From: Campylobacter avium LMG 24591
GTDB lineage: Bacteria > Campylobacterota > Campylobacteria > Campylobacterales > Campylobacteraceae
Length of the DNA stretch: 64,000 bases
Reading direction: 5' to 3'
Assembly: GCF_002238335.1 (NCBI RefSeq)
Contig: NZ_CP022347.1
Location: 1,550,001-1,614,000 of the forward strand
Part shown: one piece after another, positions 8,796 through 17,918 of the stretch
Position numbering within the stretch: the first letter of the stretch is position 1
Layout of the letters: every line of letters starts with the position of its first letter
Program-made: the position numbers and the translations under genes
Notes under the pieces: model-generated
Told to the model about the DNA's origin: nothing
Database searches by the model: none
The model's input: only the letters and a program-made list of their open reading frames with translations

Positions 8796-9123
8796 AGCCT
8801 ATCTTAGCGGAATTTTAGGCGAGGACAAGGCCTGTACTTTTTTAAAAAAACAAGGTTTTAAGATACTTAAAAGGAATTTCCACTCTAAATTTGGCGAGAT
8901 AGATATAATCGCCACAAAAGATGAAATCTTGCATTTCATAGAAGTTAAATCTACACAAAAGAACTACGAAGTAGCCTACAGAGTAAGCAAGCAAAAATAT
9001 GCAAAGCTTTTAAAGGCTATTAATTTTTATCTTAGCAAAGAAGGCATTTCTAGGGATTTTCAGCTTGATTTGCTTTGTATAAAAGACAAGGAGTTTGATT
9101 TTTTGCAAAACATAAGTTTATAA
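8785..9123 (+). CDS. yraN: UPF0102 (YraN) family endonuclease-like protein
   Basis: A 112-residue protein of the YraN family, which has the fold of Holliday-junction-type PD-(D/E)xK nucleases but no firmly established role. The core is present: ILKRNFHSKFGEIDIIATK followed by LHFIEVKST, giving the E-x-D and E-x-K residues expected of the active site. It starts inside the end of hom. A thioredoxin gene with its own promoter follows, so this is probably the last gene of the operon. Confidence 0.85.
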   Translation: MGLEAYLSGILGEDKACTFLKKQGFKILKRNFHSKFGEIDIIATKDEILHFIEVKSTQKNYEVAYRVSKQKYAKLLKAINFYLSKEGISRDFQLDLLCIKDKEFDFLQNISL

Positions 9124-9149
9124 TTAACCTCAAACTTATCTTTTTAAGC

Positions 9150-9155
9150 TATAAT
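9150..9155 (+). promoter_or_regulatory. Probable -10 box of trxA
   Basis: TATAAT with a TGCAGG extension lies about 25 bases before the trxA start, just downstream of a T-rich patch in the yraN-trxA gap. Confidence 0.6.
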
Positions 9156-9180
9156 GCAGGAAAAATTTTAAGGAGATAAG

Positions 9181-9495
9181 ATGGGAAAGTACTTAGAACT
9201 TACTTCAAGCAATTTTGACGAAGCAAAAAGCGGTGTGGCTTTGGTTGACTTTTGGGCTCCTTGGTGTGGACCTTGCAGAATGTTAGCACCTATCATAGAT
9301 GAGCTTGCTAATGAATTCGACGGCAAGGCTAAAATTTGCAAGGTAAATACAGATGAGGAAGGCGATTTAGCAGCACAATACGGCGTTCGCTCAATACCTA
9401 CACTAATATTTTTTAAAAATGGAGAAATAGTAGATCAGCTAGTTGGTGCTCAGTCAAAACAAGCAATCAGCGATAAAATCAACTCTTTACTTTAA
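9181..9495 (+). CDS. trxA: Thioredoxin
   Basis: Thioredoxin reduces protein disulfides in the cytoplasm and is recharged by the TrxB encoded just downstream. The 104-residue protein has the canonical active site WAPWCGPCRML (residues about 28-38) and the cis-proline region RSIPTLIFFKNG. A strong AAGGAGATA ribosome site precedes the ATG. A hairpin terminator begins at the stop codon, so trxA can be made as a single-gene transcript. Confidence 0.97.
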   Translation: MGKYLELTSSNFDEAKSGVALVDFWAPWCGPCRMLAPIIDELANEFDGKAKICKVNTDEEGDLAAQYGVRSIPTLIFFKNGEIVDQLVGAQSKQAISDKINSLL

Positions 9496-9522
9496 AAATA
9501 GCCGCCCTGTGTGGCTATTTTT
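9494..9522 (+). terminator. Rho-independent terminator after trxA
   Basis: A 10-bp perfect stem (AAAAATAGCC with GGCTATTTTT) encloses a nine-base loop, and the 3' arm itself ends in five Ts. It starts in the trxA stop codon. Confidence 0.85.
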
Positions 9523-9585
9523 CCCACATTTATTTATTTTTTTCAAATAATAACTTTTATTAACTAATACATATACAAAAAATTC

Positions 9586-9591
9586 TACAAT
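9586..9591 (+). promoter_or_regulatory. Probable -10 box of trxB
   Basis: TACAAT followed by GC lies 33 bases before the trxB ATG and after the trxA terminator. Upstream is an AT-rich, T-tract-containing stretch typical of Campylobacter promoters. Confidence 0.5.
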
Positions 9592-9623
9592 GCTGTTATT
9601 AAAATAAAAAAGAAGGAACAGTT

Positions 9624-10562
9624 ATGTTAGATTTAGCGATTATTGGCGGAGGGCCTGCTGGGCTTAGTGCCGGACTTTATGCTACTCGTGGTGGGCTTAA
9701 AGAAGTTGTTATGTTTGAAAAGGGTATGCCCGGAGGGCAAATCACCTCAAGCTCAGAGATAGAAAACTACCCAGGTGTTGCCACTGTAATGGACGGGATT
9801 TCTTTTATGACGCCTTGGAGTGAGCAATGTATGCGTTTTGGCTTAAAACACGAGATGATAACCGTTACTAAGGTCAGCAAAAATGAGGATAAGACTTTTA
9901 CCATAAGCTTAGAGGATGGCTCTAGCAAACAGGCTAAAGCAGTGATAGTTTGCACAGGCTCAAGACCAAAAAGAGCAGGCTTTAAGGGAGAAAATGAATT
10001 TTTTGGAAAAGGTGTTAGCACTTGCGCAACCTGCGATGGCTTTTTTTACAAAAACAAAGAAGTAGCCGTTTTAGGCGGCGGAGATAGCGCTCTTGAGGAG
10101 GCCTTATACCTAGCAAATATCTGCTCTAAAATTTATCTTATACACAGAAGAGATAGCTTCCGTGCCGCACCTAGCACGGTTGAAAAGGTGAAACAAAATG
10201 AAAAGATAGAGCTAGTAACAAATGCGGTAGTTGATGAGGTTTATGGAGATGCTAGCGGGGTTTTAGGTGTAAAGGTAAAATTACAAGATAATTCTATAAG
10301 GGATTTAGCCGTGCCTGGAATTTTCACCTTCGTAGGACTTGATGTACAAAATGAAATTTTAAAGCAAGATGACGGCTCTTTTTTGTGCGAACTCAGCGAA
10401 ACAGGACAGGTTGTCGTGGATTTAAAGATGAGGACAAATGTTGAAGGGCTTTTTGTAGCTGGTGATTTAAGGATAGACGCTCCTAAACAAGTCATCTCAG
10501 CCGCCGCAGATGGTGCAGTGGCCGCACTTTCAACCATATCTTACATAGAAAGCTTACATTAA
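9624..10562 (+). CDS. trxB: Thioredoxin-disulfide reductase
   Basis: This NADPH-dependent flavoenzyme reduces thioredoxin. The FAD-binding loop is at the N-terminus ([20 protein letters not shown]), the redox-active pair is in [11 protein letters not shown] near residue 135, the NADPH-binding loop is [17 protein letters not shown], and the C-terminal FAD motif is [19 protein letters not shown]. The 312-residue length is typical. It stands alone with its own promoter between trxA and an acetyltransferase gene. Confidence 0.96.
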   Translation: MLDLAIIGGGPAGLSAGLYATRGGLKEVVMFEKGMPGGQITSSSEIENYPGVATVMDGISFMTPWSEQCMRFGLKHEMITVTKVSKNEDKTFTISLEDGSSKQAKAVIVCTGSRPKRAGFKGENEFFGKGVSTCATCDGFFYKNKEVAVLGGGDSALEEALYLANICSKIYLIHRRDSFRAAPSTVEKVKQNEKIELVTNAVVDEVYGDASGVLGVKVKLQDNSIRDLAVPGIFTFVGLDVQNEILKQDDGSFLCELSETGQVVVDLKMRTNVEGLFVAGDLRIDAPKQVISAAADGAVAALSTISYIESLH

Positions 10563-10568
10563 ATTTCA

Positions 10569-10594
10569 AAGCCTTTGTAAAAAAACAAAGGCTT
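10569..10594 (+). terminator. Hairpin after trxB
   Basis: AAGCCTTTGT and ACAAAGGCTT form a 10-bp perfect stem around six As, eight bases after the trxB stop. There is no strong T run after it, so termination may be incomplete. Confidence 0.6.
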
Positions 10595-10651
10595 GCTCTT
10601 GACTTAGACTAGCTCTCATCCATTATAATATCAAAAAACAAAGGAGATATT

Positions 10652-11209
10652 ATGGATATACTACAAAGAGACTTGGCAGGAGAGGGCATTAGTCCGGATG
10701 AGAGTGAGTATTATAAAATTTTAGACATTATAAAAAATGCTCAAAAAATCATAGCAAGACTTAATACAGGCTATCACGATGAAAAGGAAGTGAGGCAAAT
10801 ACTAAGAGAGCTAACAGGACGTGAAGTCGATGAAAACGTGTGGCTTTTGCCTCCTTTTTACACGGATTTTGGTAAAAATATACATCTTGGCAAGAATGTT
10901 TTTATCAATCATTGCTGTGAATTTATGGATAGGGGAGGAATTTACATAGGAAATGATGTATTTATAGGACCTAAGGTAAATTTACTTACCATAAATCACG
11001 ATATAAATCCTTATAACAGAAAAACCACCTTTTGCAAAGCTATACATATAGGCGATAGGGTTTGGATAGGAGCTGGGGTAAATGTTTGTGCCGGAGTTAA
11101 GATAGGAGAAAACTCTATCATAGCCGCAGGAGCTGTTGTAACAAAGGATGTGCCAGCAAATTCTATAGTTGGAGGAAACCCAGCTAAGCTTATTAAAACG
11201 ATTGAGTGA
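10652..11209 (+). CDS. Hexapeptide-repeat O-acetyltransferase (LacA/Maa type)
   Basis: A 185-residue acetyl-CoA-dependent acetyltransferase. The N-terminal helical part (about 1-60) resembles the maltose acetyltransferase cap, and the rest is a left-handed beta-helix with hexapeptide turns ([62 protein letters not shown]). The catalytic histidine is probably in [13 protein letters not shown]. Such enzymes acetylate sugars or sugar nucleotides; the substrate is unknown. An AAAGGAGATATT ribosome site precedes the ATG. The gene stands alone, convergent with the next gene. Confidence 0.85.
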   Translation: MDILQRDLAGEGISPDESEYYKILDIIKNAQKIIARLNTGYHDEKEVRQILRELTGREVDENVWLLPPFYTDFGKNIHLGKNVFINHCCEFMDRGGIYIGNDVFIGPKVNLLTINHDINPYNRKTTFCKAIHIGDRVWIGAGVNVCAGVKIGENSIIAAGAVVTKDVPANSIVGGNPAKLIKTIE

Positions 11210-11226
11210 GCTTTGTTTTTAAAAGC

Positions 11227-11919
11227 TTAGAGCTTTGAAGCTAACTTAGCAAAAAAGCTCTCAAGCTCGTAAGCTGCATTTTGTGCCATATTTTTAGCAT
11301 TCTTATCAAAATCAAGACTTAAGATAAGATACTCATCTTTTAGAATGATTTTTTTCTTAGTGTCTAAAATTTTATATCTAAGCTTTATTTTTAACTTTTT
11401 AAAGGATAAAAACAAAAGCTTTTCATTTTCTTGCACCACCTCATCAAAGGCTATAAATAAAAGATATTCAGGAATTTTTATAAAGGTTCTATCAAGCTGG
11501 GGTTCGTGTATTAAAAACTTAGAAACATCAAAAATTTCGTATTTTTTATCCTTAGAGATATTATTAAAATTTATGGGGTGCTGATAAAGGTAGTTATTTT
11601 GCTTGTTTAAAAGCTCCAAGCTTTTATTAGCTAATACTTTTTGCGTAAAATTATCAAAAAGCAAAGACAAAAAATTCTCTTTATACTCAAGACTTATATT
11701 ATCATCATAAGCTACCAATAAAACAAAGTCTTTTTTAGTATCCTCGTAGTTTAGATAAACATTGTTTTTAAGAAGCTCCACAGAGCTATCAAAAATGGGC
11801 TCATCATCGTTTATATCATTTGACTTTACTTGTTTTAAATCTATTAGTTCAAATTTTTGAGGATTTTCAAGCTTTATGATGATTTGCTCTCTTGCAAAAG
11901 CAAGGCTACTTAAAAGCAA
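11227..11919 (-). CDS. Exported protein of unknown function
   Basis: About 230 residues beginning with a hydrophobic segment ending SSLAFA, a probable signal peptidase site. Only a TTG at 11919 is available as a conventional start, giving a very short signal peptide. The in-frame codons upstream read KILRLILL, which would complete a normal signal sequence but contain no ATG, GTG or TTG; an ATT lies at 11937-11935. The true start may therefore be non-canonical and would overlap the cysQ stop. No motif is recognised in the mature part. It follows cysQ on the same strand and is probably cotranscribed. Confidence 0.65.
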   Translation of the reverse strand: MLLSSLAFAREQIIIKLENPQKFELIDLKQVKSNDINDDEPIFDSSVELLKNNVYLNYEDTKKDFVLLVAYDDNISLEYKENFLSLLFDNFTQKVLANKSLELLNKQNNYLYQHPINFNNISKDKKYEIFDVSKFLIHEPQLDRTFIKIPEYLLFIAFDEVVQENEKLLFLSFKKLKIKLRYKILDTKKKIILKDEYLILSLDFDKNAKNMAQNAAYELESFFAKLASKL

Positions 11920-11930
11920 AAGGATTAGTC

Positions 11931-12695
11931 TTAAAATTTTATATCCTTTAAATACTCTTTTTTAGCTAAGGCTATGAAAGAAGGGCATAAAAAGCTTTCT
12001 TTGTTATATTCTAAAAGGCTTTTATCTAGTTTGCACATAAGCCCCTCATTTTGATTTAGCAAAAAATCCCCTGCGGCTATGTCCCAAGAATTTAAGGATT
12101 CAAATCTTAGATAAAGTCCGGCCTCAGCCTCTAAAAGAGAGCAAAATTTCAAAGCTGAGCTTATTTTGAGGGTGCTAAGTGAGTTTTTGTCTAAAAAGTC
12201 TTGGTTTTTAGCGTTTGGATGATGCACACTTACTAGGGCTTTGTTTTTGTTTTTTTGAAATTTAGCCTCATCTTTTTGTAAAATTTTATCATTTTTATAC
12301 ACAGGGCTATCTTTGTGTGCGTAAAAAACCTCGCCTGTGCTTGGTTTTTGAATGAGAGCTAGTATGGGTCTTTGCTCTTCTATAAGAGCTATTAAGATGC
12401 AGTACTCATCGCTGCCTTTTATAAAGCCTTTTGTGCCATCAAGAGGATCTACTAGCCAAAATCTTTTTAAGTTTTTTCTAAGCTCGTAATTTAAAGGCTC
12501 TTCCTCGCTACAAATTTTTATATCACTTTTACCTAAAATTTCACTTATAAGTTCATTTGCAAGCACATCAGCAGAGCTTAGGGGGCTAAGATCTTTTTTT
12601 TGCCAGATTTTAAGATTTTCTTTTTCTTTTAAGATAGCCTTAGAAGCCTCATTTGAAGCCTCTAGGGCTAGTTCTAGCAAGGAATTTAGTTTCAT
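11931..12695 (-). CDS. cysQ: 3'(2'),5'-bisphosphate nucleotidase
   Basis: A 254-residue member of the inositol monophosphatase superfamily that removes the 3'-phosphate from PAP, a by-product of sulfate assimilation and of some carrier-protein chemistry. The metal-binding motifs are present: the CSEEEP acidic site, LVDPLDGTKGFIKG, and the C-terminal LNSWDIAAGDFLLNQ. It lies between gltA and the unknown exported protein on the same strand; the gap to gltA is 45 bases. Confidence 0.88.
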   Translation of the reverse strand: MKLNSLLELALEASNEASKAILKEKENLKIWQKKDLSPLSSADVLANELISEILGKSDIKICSEEEPLNYELRKNLKRFWLVDPLDGTKGFIKGSDEYCILIALIEEQRPILALIQKPSTGEVFYAHKDSPVYKNDKILQKDEAKFQKNKNKALVSVHHPNAKNQDFLDKNSLSTLKISSALKFCSLLEAEAGLYLRFESLNSWDIAAGDFLLNQNEGLMCKLDKSLLEYNKESFLCPSFIALAKKEYLKDIKF

Positions 12696-12740
12696 ACTTT
12701 ACCTTGAAAAAAATTTTTCCTTGCATTTTAGTACTTTTTT

Positions 12741-14009
12741 TTAAACTTTTGGTTTATCGCCTACATAAAGCTGTCTTGGACGCACGATTTTTAAACTTGC
12801 TTGTTCTTTTAGCTCTATCCACTGCGCTATCCAGCCCGGAATTCTACCTATGACAAAGAGCACAGCAAACATTTCATTTGGTATGCCAAGAGCCTTTAGT
12901 ATAAGTCCGCTGTGAAAATCAACATTAGGATAAAGGTTTCTTTGCACGAAATAATCATCATTTAAGGCGATTTCTTCTATCCTTGAGGCTACTTTGATTA
13001 AATTCGTGTCTATGCCTATCTCATCTATTAGTTGATCTCTTAGCTTTTTAAGCACCTTTGCCCTAGGATCAAAATTCTTATAAACCCTGTGTCCAAAGCC
13101 CATAAGCCTAAATGGATCGTTTTTATCCTTAGCCCTTTTTATAAATTCATCTACTCTATCAACAGTTCCTATGGTTTCTAGCATTCTTATAACGCCCTCA
13201 TTTGCTCCTCCATGAGCATGTCCCCAAAGAGCTCCTATACCAGCAGAAATACAAGCATAAGGGTGAGCGTGAGTTGAGCCAACAGCTCTAACAGTTGAAG
13301 TTGAGGCATTTTGCTCGTGGTCTATATGAAGCATAAAGACAGTGTCTAAAGCCTTGACCTCTATAGGTTTTAATTCTACATGATCATAAGGATAAGTCCT
13401 TAGCATATATAAGAAATTTTCAGTAAAGCCTCTGTCTAAATTTGGATAAGCTGCTGGAAAGCCGTGCTTACATCTATAAGCTGTGGCTGCTATGGTAGGA
13501 ATTTTAGCTATTATTCTAGCTGCCATTTCCATATATTCTTCTTTTAAATTCATATTTAAATGGTCAGGATAAAAGGTAGATAAAGATGAAACTGCTGCTT
13601 GTAAAACAGCCATAGGATGTGCATTATCAGGAAAGGCGTCAAAAAGCTTTTTCATACCCTCGTGTATGAAAGAACGTTTCTTAAGCTCATATCTAAATTC
13701 AGCAAGTCTTTGCTCATCTGGCAGGTTTTTATACAAAAGCAGATGTACAACATCTAAAAAGAGTTTATTTTCAGCAAGCCATTCTATAGGATAGCCTCTG
13801 TGCATTAAAAGGCCTTTTTCTCCGTCTATGAAAGTTATATCTGATTTGCAAACGGCAGTCGAGGTTAAGCCCTCATCGTAAGAAAACATACCTGTTTGCT
13901 TGTAAAAGCTTGACATATCAACAACACTTGGTCCAACTGTGCCATCATATATAGGAAAGTCATAGCTTTGATTAGTTCTATTGTCTGTTATGGTTATGGA
14001 ATTTGACAT
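12741..14009 (-). CDS. gltA: Citrate synthase
   Basis: Citrate synthase condenses acetyl-CoA and oxaloacetate at the entrance to the citric acid cycle. The 422-residue protein is of the hexameric Gram-negative type I form. Key regions are HIDHEQNASTSTVRAVGST with a catalytic histidine, GALWGHAHGGANEGVIRML, GFGHRVYKNFDPRAK and the catalytic aspartate in NVDFHSGLIL. Upstream (14010-14119) is a short AT-rich gap that separates it from the antiporter gene and could hold its promoter. Confidence 0.96.
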   Translation of the reverse strand: MSNSITITDNRTNQSYDFPIYDGTVGPSVVDMSSFYKQTGMFSYDEGLTSTAVCKSDITFIDGEKGLLMHRGYPIEWLAENKLFLDVVHLLLYKNLPDEQRLAEFRYELKKRSFIHEGMKKLFDAFPDNAHPMAVLQAAVSSLSTFYPDHLNMNLKEEYMEMAARIIAKIPTIAATAYRCKHGFPAAYPNLDRGFTENFLYMLRTYPYDHVELKPIEVKALDTVFMLHIDHEQNASTSTVRAVGSTHAHPYACISAGIGALWGHAHGGANEGVIRMLETIGTVDRVDEFIKRAKDKNDPFRLMGFGHRVYKNFDPRAKVLKKLRDQLIDEIGIDTNLIKVASRIEEIALNDDYFVQRNLYPNVDFHSGLILKALGIPNEMFAVLFVIGRIPGWIAQWIELKEQASLKIVRPRQLYVGDKPKV

Positions 14010-14119
14010 CCTAAATCCTCCTGTTTGTTTTTTCTAATTGTAACATAGAATTAGATTGTATTGAAATTCACAGAAGCAACAATGAGGATATATGAAATAA
14101 ATTGAGTAAAAATGTAACT

Positions 14120-15280
14120 TTATTTAGTATGTAAAAACCTAAACAAGGTCATAACCAAAATTCCCTCAAACAAGGCCGTTAAAATCAAAGCAGAGTAAAG
14201 CCCATTATCAATAATCTTAGCATTGTAAGATAAAGTAGCCACGGCCACTAGCAAGGTAAGAGGCATAGACTGACTAAGGCCTAAAAACACGCTTTCTTTA
14301 AAACCTAGCTTATCATAAAAAACAAAGGCACTCACAACCCTGATAAATATCATAGCTAGCATAATCATAGCAACATTTTTCATCACAACCAAATCACTAA
14401 GCAATCTCATATCAAAGGTAGAGCCTATATGTATGAAAAATATAGGTATCAAAAGCCCGTAACCAAAGCTTGAAAGCCTTTTTTCCAAATCCTGCTTATG
14501 CGTAAAAAAGGTAGATATAAAAGCACCAGCTATAAAAGCACCCAAAGCCAAATCAAGCTTTGTAAAAAGCATAGCGGCTATTATCAGCATAAAAATGCTC
14601 ATGCAAAGCCTTATGTCTTTTTCATTTTTATCCTCATTAGGCATAAGAATGTTTCTTAGTTGAGGATACCACCAAAACAAAATTCGTAGTACCTTAAAAG
14701 CAAACAAACAAAAGGCTAAAAATACAAGCAAATATAAAACATTTAAAAAAAGTTCTAAAAATGTAACACCTTGCTTGGAAACCGTGCCAACTATGGTTAA
14801 TAAAACTATACTCACAACCTCAGCTAAGGTAGCCACTATCATGGATGTCTTTAGCCAATAACAGTCCTTGTCAAAATCTTTTAATAATATAGACAAAAGC
14901 CCAACGCTCATGACAGGAAGTATTATTATAAAAATATAAGAAAGATTAAAGAACAAAGCAAAAAGCGAGCTTAATATATAAAGCGAGCTTATATACAAAA
15001 CACTTCTTTTTGCTAAGGATTTTTTCATAGCAAAAAAGGACTTTAAATTTACGCCCATACCGGCCATAAACATGAGATAATAAAATCCTATCTTTGCTAC
15101 CAAATCAAAAGTATCACTTTGACCTAAAAGACCAAGATACGCAAACACGCTTCCTAAAATTATCTCAGTGGCCGAGATAGGAAGCTTAAAAAATCTAGCT
15201 ATATAAGGCGAGGCTAGCAAGCAACAAGCTATTAAGGCTAGAATTTGTAAATCATTTGCATTAATGACACTGTGTTGCAA
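14120..15280 (-). CDS. Cation/proton antiporter, CPA2 (KefB-like) membrane domain
   Basis: A 386-residue integral membrane protein with about eleven to twelve hydrophobic segments and no cytoplasmic regulatory domain. The N-terminus (LLASPYIARFFKLPISATEIILGSVF) and the glycine-rich middle (LDLALGAFIAGAFIST) match the sodium/proton exchanger fold of the CPA2 group. It would exchange Na+ or K+ for protons across the inner membrane; the ion is not readable. Its start lies inside the last 20 bases of bioB, so the two genes are coupled. Confidence 0.8.
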   Translation of the reverse strand: MQHSVINANDLQILALIACCLLASPYIARFFKLPISATEIILGSVFAYLGLLGQSDTFDLVAKIGFYYLMFMAGMGVNLKSFFAMKKSLAKRSVLYISSLYILSSLFALFFNLSYIFIIILPVMSVGLLSILLKDFDKDCYWLKTSMIVATLAEVVSIVLLTIVGTVSKQGVTFLELFLNVLYLLVFLAFCLFAFKVLRILFWWYPQLRNILMPNEDKNEKDIRLCMSIFMLIIAAMLFTKLDLALGAFIAGAFISTFFTHKQDLEKRLSSFGYGLLIPIFFIHIGSTFDMRLLSDLVVMKNVAMIMLAMIFIRVVSAFVFYDKLGFKESVFLGLSQSMPLTLLVAVATLSYNAKIIDNGLYSALILTALFEGILVMTLFRFLHTK

Positions 15281-16097
15281 AGCTAAATCCCATATCCCTA
15301 AGCTTTTGTATATCCTTGCTTGGCACTTCTCCCTTTGTGGTTAAATAGTCCCCTATGACTATAGCTCCTGCTCCTGCTTCAAAAATTTCATATTGTCTTT
15401 CCTTTAGCACGACTTCCCTGCCTCCAGCAACCATTATCACAGTTTCTGGCAAAGCCTTTTTTGTGTCTCTTATGATTTGCAAAGCTTCATCAGTATCTAG
15501 GGGTTTTTGTTTTAGGGGCAAGTTTTCATTTGCTATAAAGAAATTTATAGGAGAGGAAAAAGGTTGCAATTCACTTAAGCTTTTTCTAAAGCTTATCCTA
15601 TCATCCTCGCTTTCGCCAAGCCCATAAATTCCACCACAACAAAGCATAAGCCCGGCTTCTTTAGCGGCTAAATTTGTATTAAATCTATCCTCCCAACTGT
15701 GAGTGGAGCAAATTTGTGGGAAGAACTCGCGAGATGTTTCAAGATTGTGATTATAAGAAAAAACGCCGACTTTTTTAAGCTCTTTTAAATGCTCTAGTTT
15801 GGCTATACCGTTACAGGCTATGAGTAATAAATCAGGAACTTCTTTTAAGACCGCATGAGCAGCCCTACAAACATAGTCGAGTTTTTCATCATCAAGCCCA
15901 GCCCCAGCAGTAACCAAGCAAAAGCCAAGTGCCTCATTTTTCTTAGCCATTTTAGCTTCTTCAACTATCTTTTCTATAGGTTTGCTTTTGTATTTTTGTA
16001 TATTTGTCTTAAATCTAGCACTTTGGGTGCAGTATTTGCAGTCCTCGCTACAGCCTCCACTTGCTATATTGCAAATGGCACAAAGCATTATTTGCAT
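15261..16097 (-). CDS. bioB: Biotin synthase (short form)
   Basis: BioB is a radical SAM enzyme that inserts sulfur into dethiobiotin. The cluster-binding motif is complete: CSEDCKYCTQSAR near residues 15-27. Further BioB hallmarks are the YNHNLETSREFFPQIC segment and MVAGGREVVL with the conserved arginine. At 278 residues it is shorter than E. coli BioB (346) and lacks the usual N-terminal leader, as expected for the epsilonproteobacterial type. A second cysteine context, ICSTHSWEDR, carries residues near the [2Fe-2S] site. Confidence 0.92.
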   Translation of the reverse strand: MQIMLCAICNIASGGCSEDCKYCTQSARFKTNIQKYKSKPIEKIVEEAKMAKKNEALGFCLVTAGAGLDDEKLDYVCRAAHAVLKEVPDLLLIACNGIAKLEHLKELKKVGVFSYNHNLETSREFFPQICSTHSWEDRFNTNLAAKEAGLMLCCGGIYGLGESEDDRISFRKSLSELQPFSSPINFFIANENLPLKQKPLDTDEALQIIRDTKKALPETVIMVAGGREVVLKERQYEIFEAGAGAIVIGDYLTTKGEVPSKDIQKLRDMGFSFATQCH

Positions 16098-16154
16098 ATT
16101 TATCCTTTTTTCTTTTTTGAAATTATAAGCTGAAAAAGTTTAAAACAAAAGAAA

Positions 16155-17351
16155 TCAAGCCTTTTTTTCTTTGAAAAAGCAGTATGAAAGCCCCACTAAA
16201 AGCAAGGTTAAAGCCCAGATTAAAAACTCATTTTTTATGCCAAAGCTTTGAGTAAGTGGGGTTGTGATAAAAGGAGAGATGAACTGTCCTAAAAACATAC
16301 AAGAAGCAAGTATGCTATAAATTCTAGCCTTTGCATAAGATGGTGCTAAGCCTAGCAAATAAGCTGAATTATTAACTATGACAAGTCCTCCCGCACCACC
16401 AAAGATAAAAAGACTTAGTATGGTGATGAAAAAACTATCGCTTATATAAACCATAAAAAAGCTGCAAGATTGAAGCACAAGGGAATAAATGTAAATTTTT
16501 TTAATGCCTAAAATTTTAACCACATCCTTATATAAAAAGGAGAAAATTCCGTAAGAAATGGCAGAAGCAGACATCGCAAAGCCTATGTATTTAGCATCAA
16601 GGCCTAGGTTGTGTTCTATGTAGTGCGGAAACTGCACAGAGATTAGATAATACATCATAATCACAAAAAAGCCCATGAAATAAGTAGGCACAAAGGGCTT
16701 GTAATCAACCTTTTGCCTTTGTTTTTCATCCCTTAAGGCCTTTTTGTTTTTATTTACCCTAGGCTCAAAAAGATAAAAAATGCAAAAGAAAAAAATCAAA
16801 AAGCCACTTAGATAAACTATAAAAACATAATTCCAAGAAAAAGAAGCTAAAAAGCCACCTATCATGGTCATCACCGCTCCGCCAAAAGCTAGAAATAAGC
16901 CTTGCAAAGATAAGGCCTTGTCTTTTCTGCCAGCACCCACCGCGTAGTAATCTCCAAGCAAGGCAGAAGCAGCCGTTGTGATGAAAGCAGTAGCCATGCC
17001 AAGCACAAAGCGAGAAAGCAATAACAAATAAATATTATCCACAAAATAACCGGAAAAGCCTACAAGTATCCATAAAATAGTAGCCGGATACAAAAACACA
17101 AGCTTGCCAAATTTATCTAACAAATACCCCGCCAAAGGCGAAAATAAAGCCGTAGAAAGAGCGGGTATAGTAAGCACAAGTCCGCTTAAAAGCTCTATAT
17201 TTTCTACATAATGAAAATGTTTAGATATGGAAGGCAGAGCAGGAGAGATTAAAGAAGCGCCTAAAACAGTCATCATAGCCACGGAAAATATAGCTATCTT
17301 AAATCTAAGTCTTTCAGTAAGACTTATCATCTTTTTATCAAATTTTGTCAT
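16155..17351 (-). CDS. MFS transporter, drug-efflux type
   Basis: A 398-residue transporter of the major facilitator superfamily with twelve predicted membrane helices. The loop between helices 2 and 3 has the MFS motif in GYLLDKFGKLVFLYPATI, and helix 4-5 carries GMATAFITTAASALLGDYY. The loop between helices 6 and 7 is strongly basic (RVNKNKKALRDEKQRQK). The substrate is unknown; multidrug or metabolite export is the usual guess for this group. It lies 57 bases upstream of bioB on the same strand, perhaps under its own promoter. Confidence 0.85.
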   Translation of the reverse strand: MTKFDKKMISLTERLRFKIAIFSVAMMTVLGASLISPALPSISKHFHYVENIELLSGLVLTIPALSTALFSPLAGYLLDKFGKLVFLYPATILWILVGFSGYFVDNIYLLLLSRFVLGMATAFITTAASALLGDYYAVGAGRKDKALSLQGLFLAFGGAVMTMIGGFLASFSWNYVFIVYLSGFLIFFFCIFYLFEPRVNKNKKALRDEKQRQKVDYKPFVPTYFMGFFVIMMYYLISVQFPHYIEHNLGLDAKYIGFAMSASAISYGIFSFLYKDVVKILGIKKIYIYSLVLQSCSFFMVYISDSFFITILSLFIFGGAGGLVIVNNSAYLLGLAPSYAKARIYSILASCMFLGQFISPFITTPLTQSFGIKNEFLIWALTLLLVGLSYCFFKEKKA

Positions 17352-17584
17352 CTTAGCTCTTTTGATAATTTAAGAACTTTATATAACAGATTTCATTAAA
17401 TGAGGCTTAGAATTTCATTCAATTAAAAGACCGTTACACTATGTGCTTACAAATTAACACAAAGGCTAAATTCAAAAAAATATAAAGCTTATAAAACAAA
17501 TATTTTAAGCAAAAACAAACTTCACGCAAAATTCACACAATACAAATATACTTGCCCTCGAAAAACAAATTTAAGGAGAAATCT

Positions 17585-17893
17585 ATGAAAACAAAATTTA
17601 TTGCTTCACTCGTGCTTGCCTCAAGCGTATGTGCCTTTGCTAACCAAGCTGCTACTGCTCAGCCAGCACCAGCCGCCCCACAGCCTGTTCAACCTTATGT
17701 AAATCCTCAACCTTACCAAGGATATTACGGCTTGCCTCAAAAGGCCATGAACACCATACAAAAAACCTATCCTGGAGTATATATAAAAGATATAGACTTT
17801 GAGGGTTACGGTTTTGAAGTTGAGCTTACAAATTTCATGAAGATGTATTTTGATAGAAATGGCAACTTGCTAGGCCAAGCTTGGGATGATTAA
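17585..17893 (+). CDS. Exported PepSY-like small protein
   Basis: A 102-residue protein with a signal peptide (MKTKFIASLVLASSVCAFA), a Pro/Ala/Gln-rich spacer (about residues 20-50) and a C-terminal part resembling half a PepSY-like repeat (KAMNTIQKTYPGVYIKDIDF and so on to the end). The ATG at 17585 is chosen because AAGGAGAAATCT precedes it at a proper distance. PepSY-like domains bind or inhibit enzymes in the periplasm, but no specific role can be assigned. It is a single-gene unit, convergent with phoX. Confidence 0.75.
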   Translation: MKTKFIASLVLASSVCAFANQAATAQPAPAAPQPVQPYVNPQPYQGYYGLPQKAMNTIQKTYPGVYIKDIDFEGYGFEVELTNFMKMYFDRNGNLLGQAWDD

Positions 17894-17897
17894 AAAT

Positions 17898-17918
17898 AAG
17901 CCGTCTTTAGCACGGCTT
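17898..17918 (-). terminator. Terminator of phoX
   Basis: A 7-bp stem (AAGCCGT with ACGGCTT) encloses a seven-base loop. Read on the minus strand it is followed by ATTTTT, and it overlaps the phoX stop codon. Read on the plus strand it lies just after the PepSY gene but has no T run, so it suits phoX better. Confidence 0.7.
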
